Positions 11,382 to 23,803 of a stretch of 64,000 nt of DNA are shown piece by piece. The position numbers and the translations under genes are program-made. The DNA comes from Capitulum mitella (taxonomy: Eukaryota > Arthropoda > Thecostraca > Pollicipedomorpha > Pollicipedidae). Location: the NCBI GenBank assembly GCA_030062745.1, contig CP099846.1:23411201-23475200 (forward strand), given 5' to 3'. The notes beneath the pieces are model-generated. The model made no database searches. It was not told the origin of the DNA and worked only from the letters and a program-made list of their open reading frames with translations. The first letter of the stretch is position 1. Each line of letters starts with the position of its first letter.

Positions 11382-11506
11382 GATTGGGCCGGATCCTTTG
11401 CACGGCCCACAGGATAGGGGAAAACAACACGTGTAGGCGTATACAGACGGACGCTACTCCTGGAACCAATCACAGGAAATCTCTCATAATGAGAAAGGTG
11501 CGAGAG
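11382..11506 (+). repeat. Direct repeat, copy 2 of 2
   Basis: Second copy of the segment at 11073-11202, with similar spacing of the shared blocks and roughly 75 to 80 percent identity by eye. Confidence 0.65.
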
Positions 11507-11699
11507 GCTTTTTATCCCGTGGAATGCATGTTTCCTGTGCCTTACAGCATGAAGTCATAGCAATCATGGGCGGCGCCACCGTGGGGCACGTGGGGTACCA
11601 GTACCATACAGACATGTGATTGTGGGGTACTGCCTATACCCAGTGCTCGACAATAATGGCAACTCGTGATAGGCGCAGAACCAAGGAGGGGGGGAGGGA

Positions 11700-12920
11700 G
11701 CGATGGGGGCATTCACCCCCGAGGCCTGAGAAAGGGGCTCATGAGAGGGAAGGGACTCCGAAGAAGAGGAAAGAGGCTCCGAAGGGCCCCTGTCTGGCCG
11801 GCCCCAAAGGGGCCCCTCTCAGACTCAAAAAGGGCCCCGAGGGGCCCCGTATGAGTTTCATAAGGTGTCTGTGGGAAAAAGAAAGGTTCTTGATGCAGCC
11901 AGGGAGCCTCTGAGAGGGTTAGATGACCCCATAGAAGGGCCACCGGAGGTTTCAAAGGGCTCCTGAGAACCAGCAGGGTTTCGGCACAGCAGATGGCCCC
12001 AAAGACCGCCAAAAAAGTCGGAGGGCCCTTGCGAGGCAAAGACGATAAGAGGACCTCTGAGACGGTATGGGACCCTGGGCGGCAAGGGGCCCCCGAGTGT
12101 GTTAGGCGGGCTCTTGGCACGGAAAAGGTCACCTGGGACTGCCAGTGAGACCTCCGAAGCGCTGACAAAAGCCTCTGATACGGCTAGAGGGGCCCTAGGA
12201 CTGCCAGACATACCCGCGTAACAGAGGACTCCAGATACAACCATGGAGACCTCCGGAGACGTTGAGAGGGCCCATGACGCCGCACAGGGGCCTTGAAATC
12301 GTCAAAAGGTCTTTTGTGACTGCCAGAGGACACTGAGAGGGCAAAAATGTTCCCCAGAGATGACGAGAGGGGGACCTAGAACACAGGGGCTCCCTAAGAC
12401 TGCTAGAGAGGGGCCTTGAGACTGTAAACTAATAGTCTCCAGCAATTGGGGCCCCTGAGACGACCAGAGGGGCCCCAGAAACAACTAAGCTTTGAAACGT
12501 CCAGACAGTTTCTGAAACGGCCAAATGACCTAGAATATTGCCAGAGACGCCTCTGTCATGGCAGAGAGAAGCTTACGGAGGACCGCTGTTACCGCCCGAG
12601 GGGTTCCTTAGACGGCAAAGATTCCCCAGGGACGATACGAGGGAAGCCACGATGGCTTAAGTGTCTCTGAAACTGCCAGGTGGGTCCATGGAACTGTCCG
12701 AGGTGTCCCTGAAACCACCAAAGGAGAGACCTGAGACGTCCCGAGGGACAAGTGAAACTATTAAAGGAACCTGAGACTACTGAAGGGCCCTGACACGGCA
12801 GACGACCCGAGATCACCACGACCCGAGCCCCCGTAAATGTTAGAGAAAATCTAACATGAACCAGCAAAAATTTCTCCAGAACTACCAGAGGGCAGAAGGC
12901 TCCTGAACCACATACAGACA
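11700..12920 (+). repeat. Left arm of giant inverted repeat, built of 21-bp units
   Basis: Units close to GGGCCCCTGAGACNGCCAG recur with a 21-bp step; for example TGAAAC/TGAGAC boxes lie at 12669, 12690, 12710, 12732, 12753 and 12772. The arm is the reverse complement of 15930-17500 in detail: the segment with TTGATGCAGCC (11888) and ATGAGTTTCATAAGGTGTC (11849) has an inverted counterpart at 17360-17440. No reading frame has gene-like features. Confidence 0.8.
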
Positions 12921-12929
12921 AACACAACA

Positions 12930-15920
12930 TTTCAAGTAGAGGGAGGGACGCAGCCGCCTAAAATCCCGCCGATGTTGTCATATTTCGGCCACCTTATAAA
13001 GAACCGAAACGCAAGATTTTCTGAAATAAGGTACTTGAATTTTTTGGGGTTACGTAATAGGGCAAAAAAAATCCGCAAAAAACACAGGACATATTTCCCC
13101 CTGAACCCGAGCAAATCAACATTGTTTGGTATCCGAAGAGCAGAAAAATGGGGCCCGTGCTGACCATTCCCCCCGTGAAAACCTGGATCCGCCCGTGACT
13201 CGTGAGGTGAAGTATAACTTGGAAGTGGTTTTGTGTATGGAAATATTCTGGAAGCTTAGTCATTTTAACAAAACTGTATGGTGCGAGACGATTATCAGCC
13301 CAGCTTCGATAGAGATCTAAAATCCGATGCATCGTAAAACAAAAGTTTATGACGTCATTTGACGGTGAAATTTAACTTCGGATATATTGTGACAAACTGC
13401 TTTCACGGCGGTTTGTTTTGTAATGGAAAAACGATTTTGTTAAGGGGAACTGCCAATTTTACCGTCATTTCGGCCAGAGAAGGCAAGAAGTTTTTTATTG
13501 TAAAAATTGTAAATCGCAAAATGAAGTGGCCCAAATCCGAGGAGAAACCCAGTTTTGAGGGGGGGGGGAGGGGTGAGTTTCCTTCCAAGAGCTCATTGCC
13601 TGGGCTGCGCCTCTGGTAGTACCCCGCATTCGAAAGTCCGTGGCGTCGCCCCTGATAGCAACTGTACGCCATTTAGATAAAGCACTAGACATAGCACAGT
13701 ATTTTTTTCACCGAAAGAATACAATGAAAGCCCTATGAACCGCTGGGAACAGCGTCCGCTGGGAAAAATGCAGGATATATCCGCCCGTGATTTTTTAAAT
13801 TTATTTCCCCACCAAATGCGCCAAACGCGAACCCGCAAATGGCGGAGCCGCGTATGGCAGAGGTCCACTGCTAGGGAAATGGCCGGCCTCTCAACGTCTT
13901 AAGTGGCACGCACGTACAATGAGTTTTTGCATCCATGCTGATCCCCCATACTAAAAGTATTTCAGATCGAAAACATATGGCGGGAATATTATGTTACAGC
14001 GAAATAATGCATTCGAGGCTGGGAGGAAATATCCCACCCCACCTCCGCTCGCACTCCCTTCTCGGCGCTAATTGTAACTAAGAGCTCATCCCAGAGCTTG
14101 ATTTCAGGAGGAACGACGTCGGACAGCATTGCGGCTCATAACTGCGTAAGTAATTCAGTGGCAAATGTTAGTGCATTTATTTCGGGTGGATATTTCCTTT
14201 ACACCCAAATTAGTTGCACAGGCCCTTTCCCTGCCCCCAGTTCCGCAGTTCCGTATAAACGGCACGATTCTGGGGTGAAAGTTTAACACCACATCGACAT
14301 GCGCGACACGGTTGCGCTACAGCCGTATGCCCTTTCTAAAGGTGAGTCAGTAGTTGACAAAGAACGTGCTACCTTGGCAACAAACAATGCGGAAGGCTGA
14401 GCGTAATCTCTCTCCTAATATTGGCCATGGATGCAGTGGAGTGCAGCAAACGGGGAAAACTCTATCACTTTCAAGACTGTAGTTAACCCGTATTCGACTG
14501 CTTTGATTTGATTTCTTATTCTCATTCTAATCATTTAGAATTCCAAAGCTCTCCTGCCATAAGGACTTGATGGTTTGTGCACGGATAGCATAGAGGCTGC
14601 CAATCATAATTATCAAACTGCCAATCAGGGCGTCTTCAGCCGCTGACGTCATACTCGCCCCTCCTCGATAGTCCGGCCGCCGTCAGCCCGGTGTCAGGTG
14701 CTGGCCGAAACCTAGCTGAAGAAGTTTTGTAACTTGTTCATGGAATTTTTAATCAGTGTGATTTTTACACATTGTTTCGGTCATACCTTCTGGGATAAAA
14801 TGGTTTGAAATTGAAAAGATTCTACTTTACGATCCGAATGTTCGAATGCACCCATCCGAATATTCAATACAAAAATTTATCAGAATTCTCAGCTCTAATT
14901 CATATGTCGCTCTCCCGACAATAAGGAATCTTTACCTGTGTCCCATTTATTAGCCGCTGGACGCCAATGGACCGTGTAAACTGCACATTCTCAGTTTTGT
15001 GAGGAGCTGAATGATCAGGGATCATCAAAATCATTTTAAAAAGGATTGCAACCGAATCCCAAATCCTTGGCACCAAAAGGAATGCAATCCGATTCCACAA
15101 AACCGAAAAGATTGTTGTCTAATCCACAGTTCATTTTGCAATCCTTTCTTCGAATAGTAAATTGCCGCTGAAACAGCCATAACAGCACCCACCACGGTGT
15201 TGTATTGTATGGGTGTCAGACATTGTACCAGAAACCCGTTTACGGATTTTTACGTGGTAATGAGGCATTACCTAAGACACGAGGGGAAGGACATTGACTT
15301 TTACTCCTCTTCCCTCCTGATTAGACAGTTTGTTTAGTTTACGGCAAATATATCTCGTTTTTCATGCAGTTCTTTGCGTTGCGGTCAGCTGTTACCTTAC
15401 TGAATGCATGGGATCCGGAGTAGGGGTAGGCATAGGTGGCAAAACGGGGGAGGGCTCCGGGCACCGTGCCCCCGCCCCTCCCCCCGTTAACTGGAAAAAT
15501 TTAACATGGACCCTAGGCCGTTGCATTGAAAGAAATGTCTCGAAAAGTGGCCGGCGCCCTCCCCCTTGCTGGAACACGTTCCGCCCATAGTGGGGCATGG
15601 GCGGGCCCAGTATTTCTCCAAAGGGGGAACGGTTAGCGCGGGGTCCCCTCTTCAGCTATGAGAAAAGTCGTTGATCTGCTCGGGTCCAAACTGAAGTATC
15701 AGATGCAATTTTGCGTTTTTGCCATACGAAGTAACCGCAAGAATTCAAGAGCGTCATCTCATTTGAGAAGATTTTGCGTTTTGTTCTTCTGCAAAGTGGC
15801 GGAAATATAACAGCAACGGCGAGATCTGAGGCGGCTGTGAAAAAAGTTCCTCCCTCTGCTTGGAATGTCGTGCCTGTATCCGGTCCAGGAGTTCCTCTGC
15901 CTCGCTGTAGTTTCTGAAGA
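12930..15920. other. Spacer (loop) of the giant inverted repeat
   Basis: About 3 kb of non-coding DNA separates the arms. Two MITE-like ends reading CCGCCCGTG occur at 13189-13197 and 13785-13793. G-runs flank 13557-13575. I find no transposase frame, so if this is a foldback transposon it is non-autonomous. Confidence 0.5.
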
Positions 15921-15929
15921 TTTTTTTTT

Positions 15930-17500
15930 TTTGCTAGCGTTTTGGTGGTTTCGGGTAGTCTGCCGTGTCAGGGCCCTCTAGTGGTCTCTGGTCCCTTTTA
16001 CAGTTTCACGTGTCCCTCGCGACGTCTGAGGCGCTCCTTTGGCAGTTTCAGCGACACCTCGGGCAGTGTCATGGACCCATCTGGCAGCTTCAGGGATACT
16101 TAAGCCATCTCGGGTTCCTTCCTTTCTTCTCCTGGGGAATTTTCGCCAAGAAGCCCCTCAGGCAGTAACAAGGACCCTCTATAAGTCTCTCTCTGTCTCT
16201 CTGCCGTGACAGAGGCGCCTCTGGCAATGCTCTAGGTTCTTTGGCCGTTTCAGGAGCTGTTCGAGACGTCTCAAGGCTTAGGAGCTTTCAGAGGCCCCTC
16301 TGGTCGTCTCATTGGACTTCCTGTGTCTTGCGTGCCTCTCTTGTCGTCTCTGGGGAACATTTTTGCCCTCTCAGGAGCCCTCTGGTAGTCACAAAAGGCT
16401 TTTTGGCGATTTCGAGGCCCCTGTGCAGTGTCATGGGCTTTCTGAACGTCTCCGGTAGTCTCCTTGGGTGTATCAGGGGCCTTGTTCTGTTACATGGAAT
16501 ACATCTGGTAGTCCTAGGACCCCTACAGCCGTATCAGGGGCCTTTTTGGCGTTTCTGTGGCCTCGCTGGCAGTCTTCGTGGACTTTTTTGTGTCAGGAGC
16601 CTGCCTAACACACTCTAGGCCATCAGGCCGTCCTGGGCCCCAGACAGTCTAAGACGTCCTCTTATCGTCTTTCCATCGCAGGGGTTCTTCGACTGTTTTA
16701 GTGGTCTCAGGAGCCAGCTGCCGTGTAGGGGCCCACTTTGAATCTCAGGACCCACCTGACCTTTCCCGGGGCCCCCTGGCTGCATCAAGAACCCTTCAGG
16801 TTTTCGAAAAGACCAGTGTAGCCCATCTGGGCCCCTCTCGAAGGTTGAGGTCAGCGATGAATCCCTGTTCACGAGGCCCCTCTGGCTGGTCCGGGTCTTC
16901 CTTGTGCCGTGCTAGGCACTCTCTTAAGTTACCGCCGTCTCAGGAGCCTCTTTGGCACTTTAAGCGGAATCATGAACCCTTTCCCGTGTTGGGACCCTTT
17001 TTGTGTTCCCAGAGATCCTTGCAGAGTTTCAGCGGCTTTCCTGTCCATTTGTGGGGCCATCTTACAGTCTGACGGTCTCATTAACCCTCCCAGAGGCCCT
17101 CTGACTGCATAAGGAACCTTTAGTTTTCACACAGGTCCGTGAAGCCCATTTGGGGCCCATGTGACATTCCAGAGGCCCCTATGCTATCCTATGCCCCTAT
17201 GCTGTCCTAGGTGCTTGTTTCTCATCTTGGCTGTCTCAGGGGCCCTGTGACGCTTCTGGCGGTCTCAGGGGAAATCTGCCGTGTTGGGGCCCTGTTGTGG
17301 TCTCAGCGGCCCCTTGGGAACTGTAGGGGCCCTTCAGTGCGTCTCAGGGGTCATTTAATCCTCCCAGAGAAGCCCCGGACTGCATCGAGAACCCGTCACG
17401 TTTTCACAGAGAACACGTAAAGCTCATACAGTGGCCTCTTCGGGGCCCCTGTGAGTCTGAGAGGCCCTTCTCAGACTTCAGAGGGAGGGGCGATCGCCCA
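15930..17500 (-). repeat. Right arm of giant inverted repeat, 21-bp units
   Basis: GCAGTTTCA/GCAGTGTCA/GCAGCTTCA boxes at 16042, 16063 and 16084 show the 21-bp step in the opposite orientation to the left arm. A block with GGCTGCATCAAGAACCC recurs at about 16780, 17095 and 17375, a higher-order repeat of roughly 300 bp that is single in the left arm. Confidence 0.8.
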
Positions 17501-17550
17501 TCTCCCTTTGGGTCCGTGCCTGAGAAGGGGGAAGGGCAGAGAAGATATCC

Positions 17551-17711
17551 CCCCAACTTCTGATGAAGGGAACAATGCCTCCACGTTTTTGGCAATGTGT
17601 GTCAGCACGACCAGCTCCGAGAGAAGTTTCTGTGCTTTGGGGCGCCTGGAAAACATGGTCACGCAGCATCCTTGGCCAGTGCCTTTGAGGCAATTGGCCA
17701 ATGCCGACTGA
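17551..17711 (+). pseudogene. hAT transposase C-terminal dimerisation fragment
   Basis: The plus-strand frame reads FLAM then CVSTTSSERSFCALGRLE, followed by LRQLANAD and a TGA. The S-ERSF-AL-R pattern is the hallmark of the hAT dimerisation domain near the C-terminus of hAT transposases and their domesticated ZMYM/ZBED relatives. The upstream part of the frame enters the right arm of the inverted repeat and carries no catalytic domain, so this is a relic of under 55 residues. It lies just outside the arm, which may hint at the origin of the inverted repeat. Confidence 0.65.
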
Positions 17712-17719
17712 ACTCACTT

Positions 17720-19480
17720 GCTGTGGTTTGTGGCGTAGCCAAGAGTCGATCTAGGAGGTGGTGAGCTCAGATATAGGTACCCCCCCCCCGAAACGCCAAA
17801 CTAGGGAAATGCGCCTAAATATTGTCCACGTTATTTTCATGGTCCCCTGAGCAAAATGCGAAAACCATAATTAAAGGTAGTTTACATACTGTTCCTGTAG
17901 TGTTAAAGTAAAGGCCGCACGTGACAAAATGACTGAACGGAAAGGTTCTCGCTAGCCTTGCGAACAGATTGGGTTCGATTCTTCATCGTTACGTTGGGTT
18001 TTGTTACTACTTCTGTGTAGGCAGGTAGCTAGGATGTTTCTCGTTCCTCTTTCCTTCCTCCACAGGCCTTAAATGTCAAATTTTGTCACATGCCACTGGC
18101 ATATAGCTGGATTTATAGAGAAAAAGCAGCAGCTCTTTGTAACTGGCCTCATACTTAACCCGCATGAATACATATAATGTTTGTTTTTGCAACATATATA
18201 TGATCACTATTCCGTATTTGTGCGAAATCGCTACATAACTAGTGTGGACCACTTGGCTCAGAGAGGGCCATGGTCCCCATGGCCCCCTGGCTACGTCCCT
18301 GTTTCTCCGCGCTTTTTCAATCGCGCCCCTTTCCTCTTTTTCATCGGCAGTCTGACCTTTGACCTGGGAGGAATGCCCTCAAACTGACCTCAGTACCGGG
18401 TCGGCGAGCGCCGGGCAGTCGGCCTCGCGTCCGACGACTGACTCCTGACGAGACACACGACTTGACACAAGACCAGGAACGTAGGAACATCCAGCAAAGT
18501 GGGAGTCAGAGACGTTTTCTCCAGAGGCCTAATGTTAAATTTCAAAATAATAGGGTGCATGGCCCCCTGACTCCCCTGTTCTTACGCCCATGCACAAGAC
18601 TGACTACGACGCCAATAACCAGGCCTGTATGATGCGTCGATGAAGAAGACAGAAAAGGAACAATAGGCCCCCCGGCTTGCTTTCGTGCGCGTCCGATTAG
18701 GGCTACACCAAGTTTATATAAACCAGGGAGAACGCTCCGTTCCGAAAACGTGTGACAACGGCAATTTCACTTGCAGCGACCGCCGTGACGCGTTTCAGGA
18801 TTTGGCGACCGCGTGGCCGCCGTACAACACACAGGCAGACGGTGCGGAATATCGCAAACTATGTGTCCGATATAGATGGTGGTAGTCTCAAACTGATGCA
18901 TGCTGTTTTCTATGTATATTAGATCCATAAAAAACGTAGCTACATAGCCCATCCCCGATACAAGGCGGGCATCAATGGCTGCCTATCGACTGGTTGGCGG
19001 TCGTGCAGCTCACGTTGAATGCCGTCATACTGCAACCTATGAAAACAGTACTGAAACATTGACGGTCTCAAATTGATTTACGATGTATTCTCCGCCTATC
19101 AAAACCACTGTAAAGGGGCTGCGCAGTATCGGACCACCCTTACCAGTGTGGCGCAGGGACATGGGCGATCCGGATCGGTGTGGATGGAAGTCACGTGATG
19201 TGCGGCGTCAGAGTCTGGTCGCCGGGTCGCGGGGGGGATTCCTGATGCTGATCGCTGATGTATCGGGCCGCGCAGGCAGAGCGGAGCGAGTCAAAGTGTA
19301 TCGTCTATACGTGGAAACAGAGCTGCAAGTGACCCAATGTGCTAACGAGAAGACCACGCTTACACCATTATCGCGTAGTTCATACCCAATCGCCGATATA
19401 GGAGCCGGCAGCAGGGAGCCAACTGCCAAGTCGGAGCTGTGGTTGGCGCCTTTGGCTTCACAGTTAGTCATCATTTGCAG
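17720..19480. other. Non-coding stretch
   Basis: Apart from the MITE at 18018-18302 I see no supported feature. A tRNA B-box-like sequence (GGGTTCGATTC) at about 17969 has no convincing tRNA fold. A MITE-like end (CCCCTGACTCCCCTG) lies near 18563. Confidence 0.4.
18018..18302 (+). mobile_element. hAT-type MITE (CAGGCACGTAGCC family), diverged copy
   Basis: It starts near CAGGTAGCTAGGATG and ends with CCTGGCTACGTCCCTG. The interior shares AAATGTCAAATTTTGT and ATATATGATCACTATTCCG with the elements in intron 2 of genes 3 and 4. Confidence 0.6.
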
Positions 19481-19487
19481 GGGCACA

Positions 19488-19643
19488 GTCAGGATTTTCT
19501 TAAGGAGGGAGCCCAGAGCTCAGTGTGAACTGAGATCATACGAAAACCGCTCGCTGGGAAGACGATGTGCAATGGTTTGCACAAAAAATGCGGGCCTAGG
19601 GAGTCCCTGGTGGCCCTCGTGGCCCTCCCCTTTCGCTTCCCTG
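19488..19643 (+). mobile_element. Short hAT-type MITE (CAGGGGC ends)
   Basis: It starts CAGGGGCACAGTCAGGATTT and ends TTCGCTTCCCTG. The interior segment AGCTCAGTGTGAACTGAGAT and the GCTGGGAAGACGATG box recur in the element at 51147-51325. A clear target duplication is not visible. Confidence 0.5.
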
Positions 19644-19649
19644 ATGATC

Positions 19650-22600
19650 ACCTGCGACGTGTTCGACATTTCCGACCGCTTTTTAGAAATTCTGATGAGG
19701 CCATTCCACTCAGAAATCTATTCCATTCCCTGTAAATGCATCTCGATCCTTCTGAAAGCAGTCCATTTCTTCGGTCGTTCTATCAACGGCAAACCATCAA
19801 AAGACTTGGAATAATCTGGTCATCAATATGAGACGTTCCAAACCTGGCCGTTAACGACCAGTAGATGCTGCTCATGAAAATATGCTCTGTCATCTCGCGT
19901 AGAGTGGCAAAACGCAATCACATAAAAGCTGACAGACGAATCTGTCTGTGCACCCACCTTTTATCACAAAAGAATTCGTATGCTGCGTGAATCTTATTTC
20001 AGCTAGCGAACGGCGGGCCAGACTCGGCCATAACCCTCTTCATAACCCTTTTCATGTGCATTCGCAACCATCTGTCACCAAATCATGAAGTTTGCACCAG
20101 CTTTTGCCGCCTGTAGACCATATCTGCGATATTTTCCAGCCGTTCGGTAGTGACAGGGACGAAGAAGCTGGGGGATATCGGTAATATAAGCTAACACAGA
20201 TGAACTAGAGGGAAGAAGGCTATGATCGCTTTAACTTCGAATTTTTCGAGTGCATTGTACTAAAATAACTCCATAAACGTCATCCATTTTCATGACGAGA
20301 TGAATTTCGAAAAGAATGCGCCAAACAACTTTAAAAAGTCCTGTGTGAATTTCAAGCAAAATGCAGTAGACTAGGACTGTGTGTTCTTTATGAAAATGCC
20401 CGTCACGAAACCCACACACAAGACGTCTCACTGAGTTCTTGTCACTTGTATACGTAGCGGCAAGTCAGAGTTGTCCTGATGACGTGTAACAACGTGAAAT
20501 CGTCTTGGAACTGGGCGTTCCCTTAGAAAACATTTAGACATCATTTAGAGGCGGAATCGTAGTAATGTGCTCTTATCGTAACTTGAAACGAGTGCAAGCG
20601 TGAGATTAAAACGGGACAGCAGAATCCGATTTTCTTCAGTCGTCAATCTGTTCATCGGAAAGTAATGAATACCTTTTTACCGACTGCACTTACACAACAC
20701 CTGAGTATATATTTGCGATGCACGCTTTTGGGTTAGCTTTTCAAATGAGCATCGACTATTCCTGGTTTCTATAAAGAAAACATATAGCCTGAGAAGCCGA
20801 TCTCATTACGTTCTCTCACGATCCTAAGATTCATGTCATTTCCGCACACGAAGTCATTACACTCACGCCGCATACATGCTATGTCTCGCGCAAGAGTCAG
20901 TGTCATTGCACTGCACGACACGTCCTTGCACAGTCTGCAAAACAATGCATACGTCTGTTTCCATTGGGCTTGATGTTTCATGCAGTCAAACCTCCGCCTG
21001 GGAGTCAAGATAGTGACGGAGAGGACGTTGCTTTTTCCTTCCCAGAAGCTTAACGATGTGCATTTCCCCGTCTTATTCAAACATTGATACATTCTTGCAC
21101 AGCTGTCTTTTTACCACCAAAAGTTTCTCGGTATCCCTGCAAGAGACAATTTCCGAGACACAACGTCGCATTGTTGCGGTATCGAGCCGTTACAAATAAA
21201 AACGGACCTGATTGTTTTCCACAAACGGAAACAGCCACCAGCGTTACAGCACGCTTGCAAACGTGCGTTCCTACAAAAAACTCCATTGCCATGGTGTGCA
21301 AAGCATTTACTCCAAGTCAAACTGGGCGTGGTCACCCATACATGGGTCCGGTAGTACGCTCATGCTGGTAGCCATGTCCGGAACAAAAATGTCTCGCTTG
21401 TTAACTGAACATCAATGTCGCGCTAGATCTTTTTACCTATGGCGGGTAATACGTTACATCCGGCACCGTCAGAGATATTTTCTGCGTTGTTGTTAGGTGC
21501 GTCCAGGGTGTCGTTGCCATTTGCCTGTAGGTTCGATTCTGAAGTTAGGACTCGTCATAGGTTCTCCAAATTACTTTGTGATACTCTTCACCAAAGAACC
21601 AGTCACAGGACCGTGATGGGAGTAGCCAAAGGATATAAGCGAACGCATGATCGCGGTTTTTACAACGCAAAGACACAAATGTGACCCAATCTGATATCTT
21701 TTTGCAACAAAAGGGAGACTTTTCCCGCATACCATATAGTACTGCAGTTGATCTGAAAGGGTTGTTGGCTGGTATCATGGCTTACTTCAGTGTAAACTTA
21801 GCGGTACTTCGAGGTGAAGCTTTAAAATTTGGGGATTTATGGGGAGGGGGCGTGGCAGCAATTTCTAATGAAGACAAATTCAAGGATGCCCTGATCTTTA
21901 AAAAGCCACAAGCATTTTTATTTTATTTTTTTATATTTTACTTATTCATATAGAATTTCGGCTTGGCTGATTGCCTACATTAAACAGATAAATCTTGATG
22001 TACACTTGTTTGTCAACGGCTCTGGTACCACGATTTACCATCTGTTAAATTGGTAGTGCCTGGGTTTCAGAGCCCGGTGTTAGGATCCGAGCTCGCGGGC
22101 CTTGCTGCTGGGACCCTGACCCCGTGCCGAGCTTTTTCCAGTTCGGAGTAATTTTCACGAGCTGGAATGCACCGAAAGATCCTTATCCTGCCATGCAACT
22201 CCTGCCATGCGCCCGCCAATAGGCGTGAAAAGATAGGAAAAGTGTCTGTTGGGCACCGGGCGACATAGCCAGGTTCTGAGGAAATTCTTTCCGTGCAGCG
22301 AGAAACGGAGCATGCTAAACAGTGGCGGAAAACAAGAAGCCATGACCTCCCCGACTGCCATGGCTACCTTATCCCATGATCGGCTAACCGCCCCGATCAA
22401 TTAATATATAGTCGTTATCCAAACGATTGCTTGAGATGGGAAAACTGATCCCTGGCGAGCAGGATTATATGATCTCTGTGGGACATAAGACGTGCAATCC
22501 CTACCCGATTGATGAAATACGATTCATAGCCGAACAAAGACATTTGGCCCTTGCCCATAGCTGGAGATCGGGAGGAGGGGAGGGACTGGAAGGGTTTTAA

Positions 22601-22715
22601 CATTAGACGTATTGTGATGACTTGAAAGGAACTGTCTGAAATAGTATCCTGACTTGCAACAGTTTTCGGAAATCTTCAGTCATGCTCTCGTCAGAGCTGG
22701 ATATATAGTTCCTAC
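19650..22715. other. Non-coding stretch
   Basis: No gene can be supported. Short open frames at 20769-21778 overlap on both strands and show no domain. Sequence at 22040-22090 looks faintly tRNA-like but does not fold as a tRNA. Confidence 0.4.
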
Positions 22716-22719
22716 CCTG

Positions 22720-23150
22720 GTTAGCAGGGGCGTCAGTTTCTGTAAGTGATTGGATGCGTCGAGTCAAGGGACCGACAACCTAACCTCCTCCCAAATGTGT
22801 GTTCCTCAACGGATTTAGCCCACTTTCTTTTCATCAAAAGAAATTTTCATTTTTTTCTACTATTTTTCGAATAAAAATTGCGTATATCCCCATGTGTATA
22901 GGTATATATATACATGCATACATATATAAATATGAGAAAGAAAGAAAGATAGATACACCACTTTATGCTTTATTCATTACTTTCTGCCTACCTTTTACCC
23001 ACTGCGGCTCTTTCTTTCGTTGTTTTTACCCAATTCCCTTTAAAATGGGCAGGAGATATTGGAGGGGTTCCAAACCATTGAAGGGACCCAAATCAACATT
23101 GGGTGGGCCAGGGCCCTCTCGAAAGAATACAAATCGACATCCCTTCTGGT
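22720..23150 (-). repeat. R1, copy D (inverted)
   Basis: Reverse-oriented copy: CAGTTTCTGTAAGTGATTGG at 22734, GGATTTAGCCCACTTT, an AT/GATA microsatellite (22895-22955), and AGGGCCCTCTCGAAAGAATA near the end. Confidence 0.7.
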
Positions 23151-23278
23151 AAGGGCATGTTTCTGTCCGAGCTAACATACGTGGTCCTAACCCGAGCCGG
23201 GAGATATGGTTCCTGCCCAACTCTCGAGTGTTTATTCTTTGCTCCGGGTCGTGCTATATCTCCTGTCCCGACTAGGGT

Positions 23279-23560
23279 GTTCGGTCCCTGCCCGATTTCC
23301 ATAGGCTGGTTCCCGTCTCGGCTGGGGTGTTCGGTCCCTGCTCCCAGCTACATAGGCTGGCTCCTGCCCCAGACGGGATGTTCGGTCCCTGTCCCGCCCT
23401 ACGTCGGCTGGCCCCTGCGCCGGCTGGGATGTTCGGTCTCTACTCCACCCACGAAGGCTGGCCCCTTTCCCGGATGGAATGTTCGGTCTCTGGACGAAGG
23501 TCTACGTAGGCCTCTGCACGACCTACGTAGGCCGGTCCCTGCCCCGGCTGGGGCGTCCGA
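23279..23560 (+). repeat. Upstream 50-bp minisatellite of gene 1 (about six units)
   Basis: TGTTCGGTC boxes start at 23279, 23328, 23379, 23430 and 23480, with a diverged unit near 23549. Each unit also has GGCTGGCCCCTGC. Related units lie upstream of genes 2, 3 and 4 but not gene 5. The array ends about 190 bp before the TATA box. Confidence 0.85.
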
Positions 23561-23589
23561 TCTCGTATGATTGTCTCCTCTGCTAATTC

Positions 23590-23803
23590 CGTGGCCACAG
23601 GAGGCCCCTTGGCGCAGCGCACGGCTCCGGCACCCGTCGACGTTCAGCAGCGCACAGCCACCTCGCCAACGCAGCAGCGCTCGGCGCGGGAGGAAATTCG
23701 GACTGCTGCCGGCCCAGGACAATACTGTCCGGGCAGAGCGGGCCGCTGTATAAAGGCGGGCCAGCTGCAGCCGAACAGCACAGTGCCCCTGCACCCACTC
23801 AGA
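23590..23803 (+). promoter_or_regulatory. Gene 1 proximal promoter with TATA box
   Basis: A TATAAA box at 23749-23754 is followed by a CACAGT initiator-like motif about 25-30 bases on and by the ATG at 23804. Upstream, GGCCACAGG, GTCGACGT and CAATACTGTCC are conserved in the other promoters of the array. Short 5' leader of roughly 25 bases inferred. Confidence 0.8.

Noticed and set aside
11620-12930. Overlapping open frames on both strands in the left inverted-repeat arm
   Set aside because: The 21-bp unit is a multiple of three, so all frames tend to stay open; no gene signals are present.
17958-17985. tRNA-like B box GGGTTCGATTC
   Set aside because: No matching A box at the right distance and no cloverleaf can be drawn.
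19083-19814. A 243-codon open frame, the longest single frame outside the array
   Set aside because: It crosses a MITE (19488-19643), has no recognisable domain and no repeat-free support; GC-rich non-coding DNA can give such a frame by chance.
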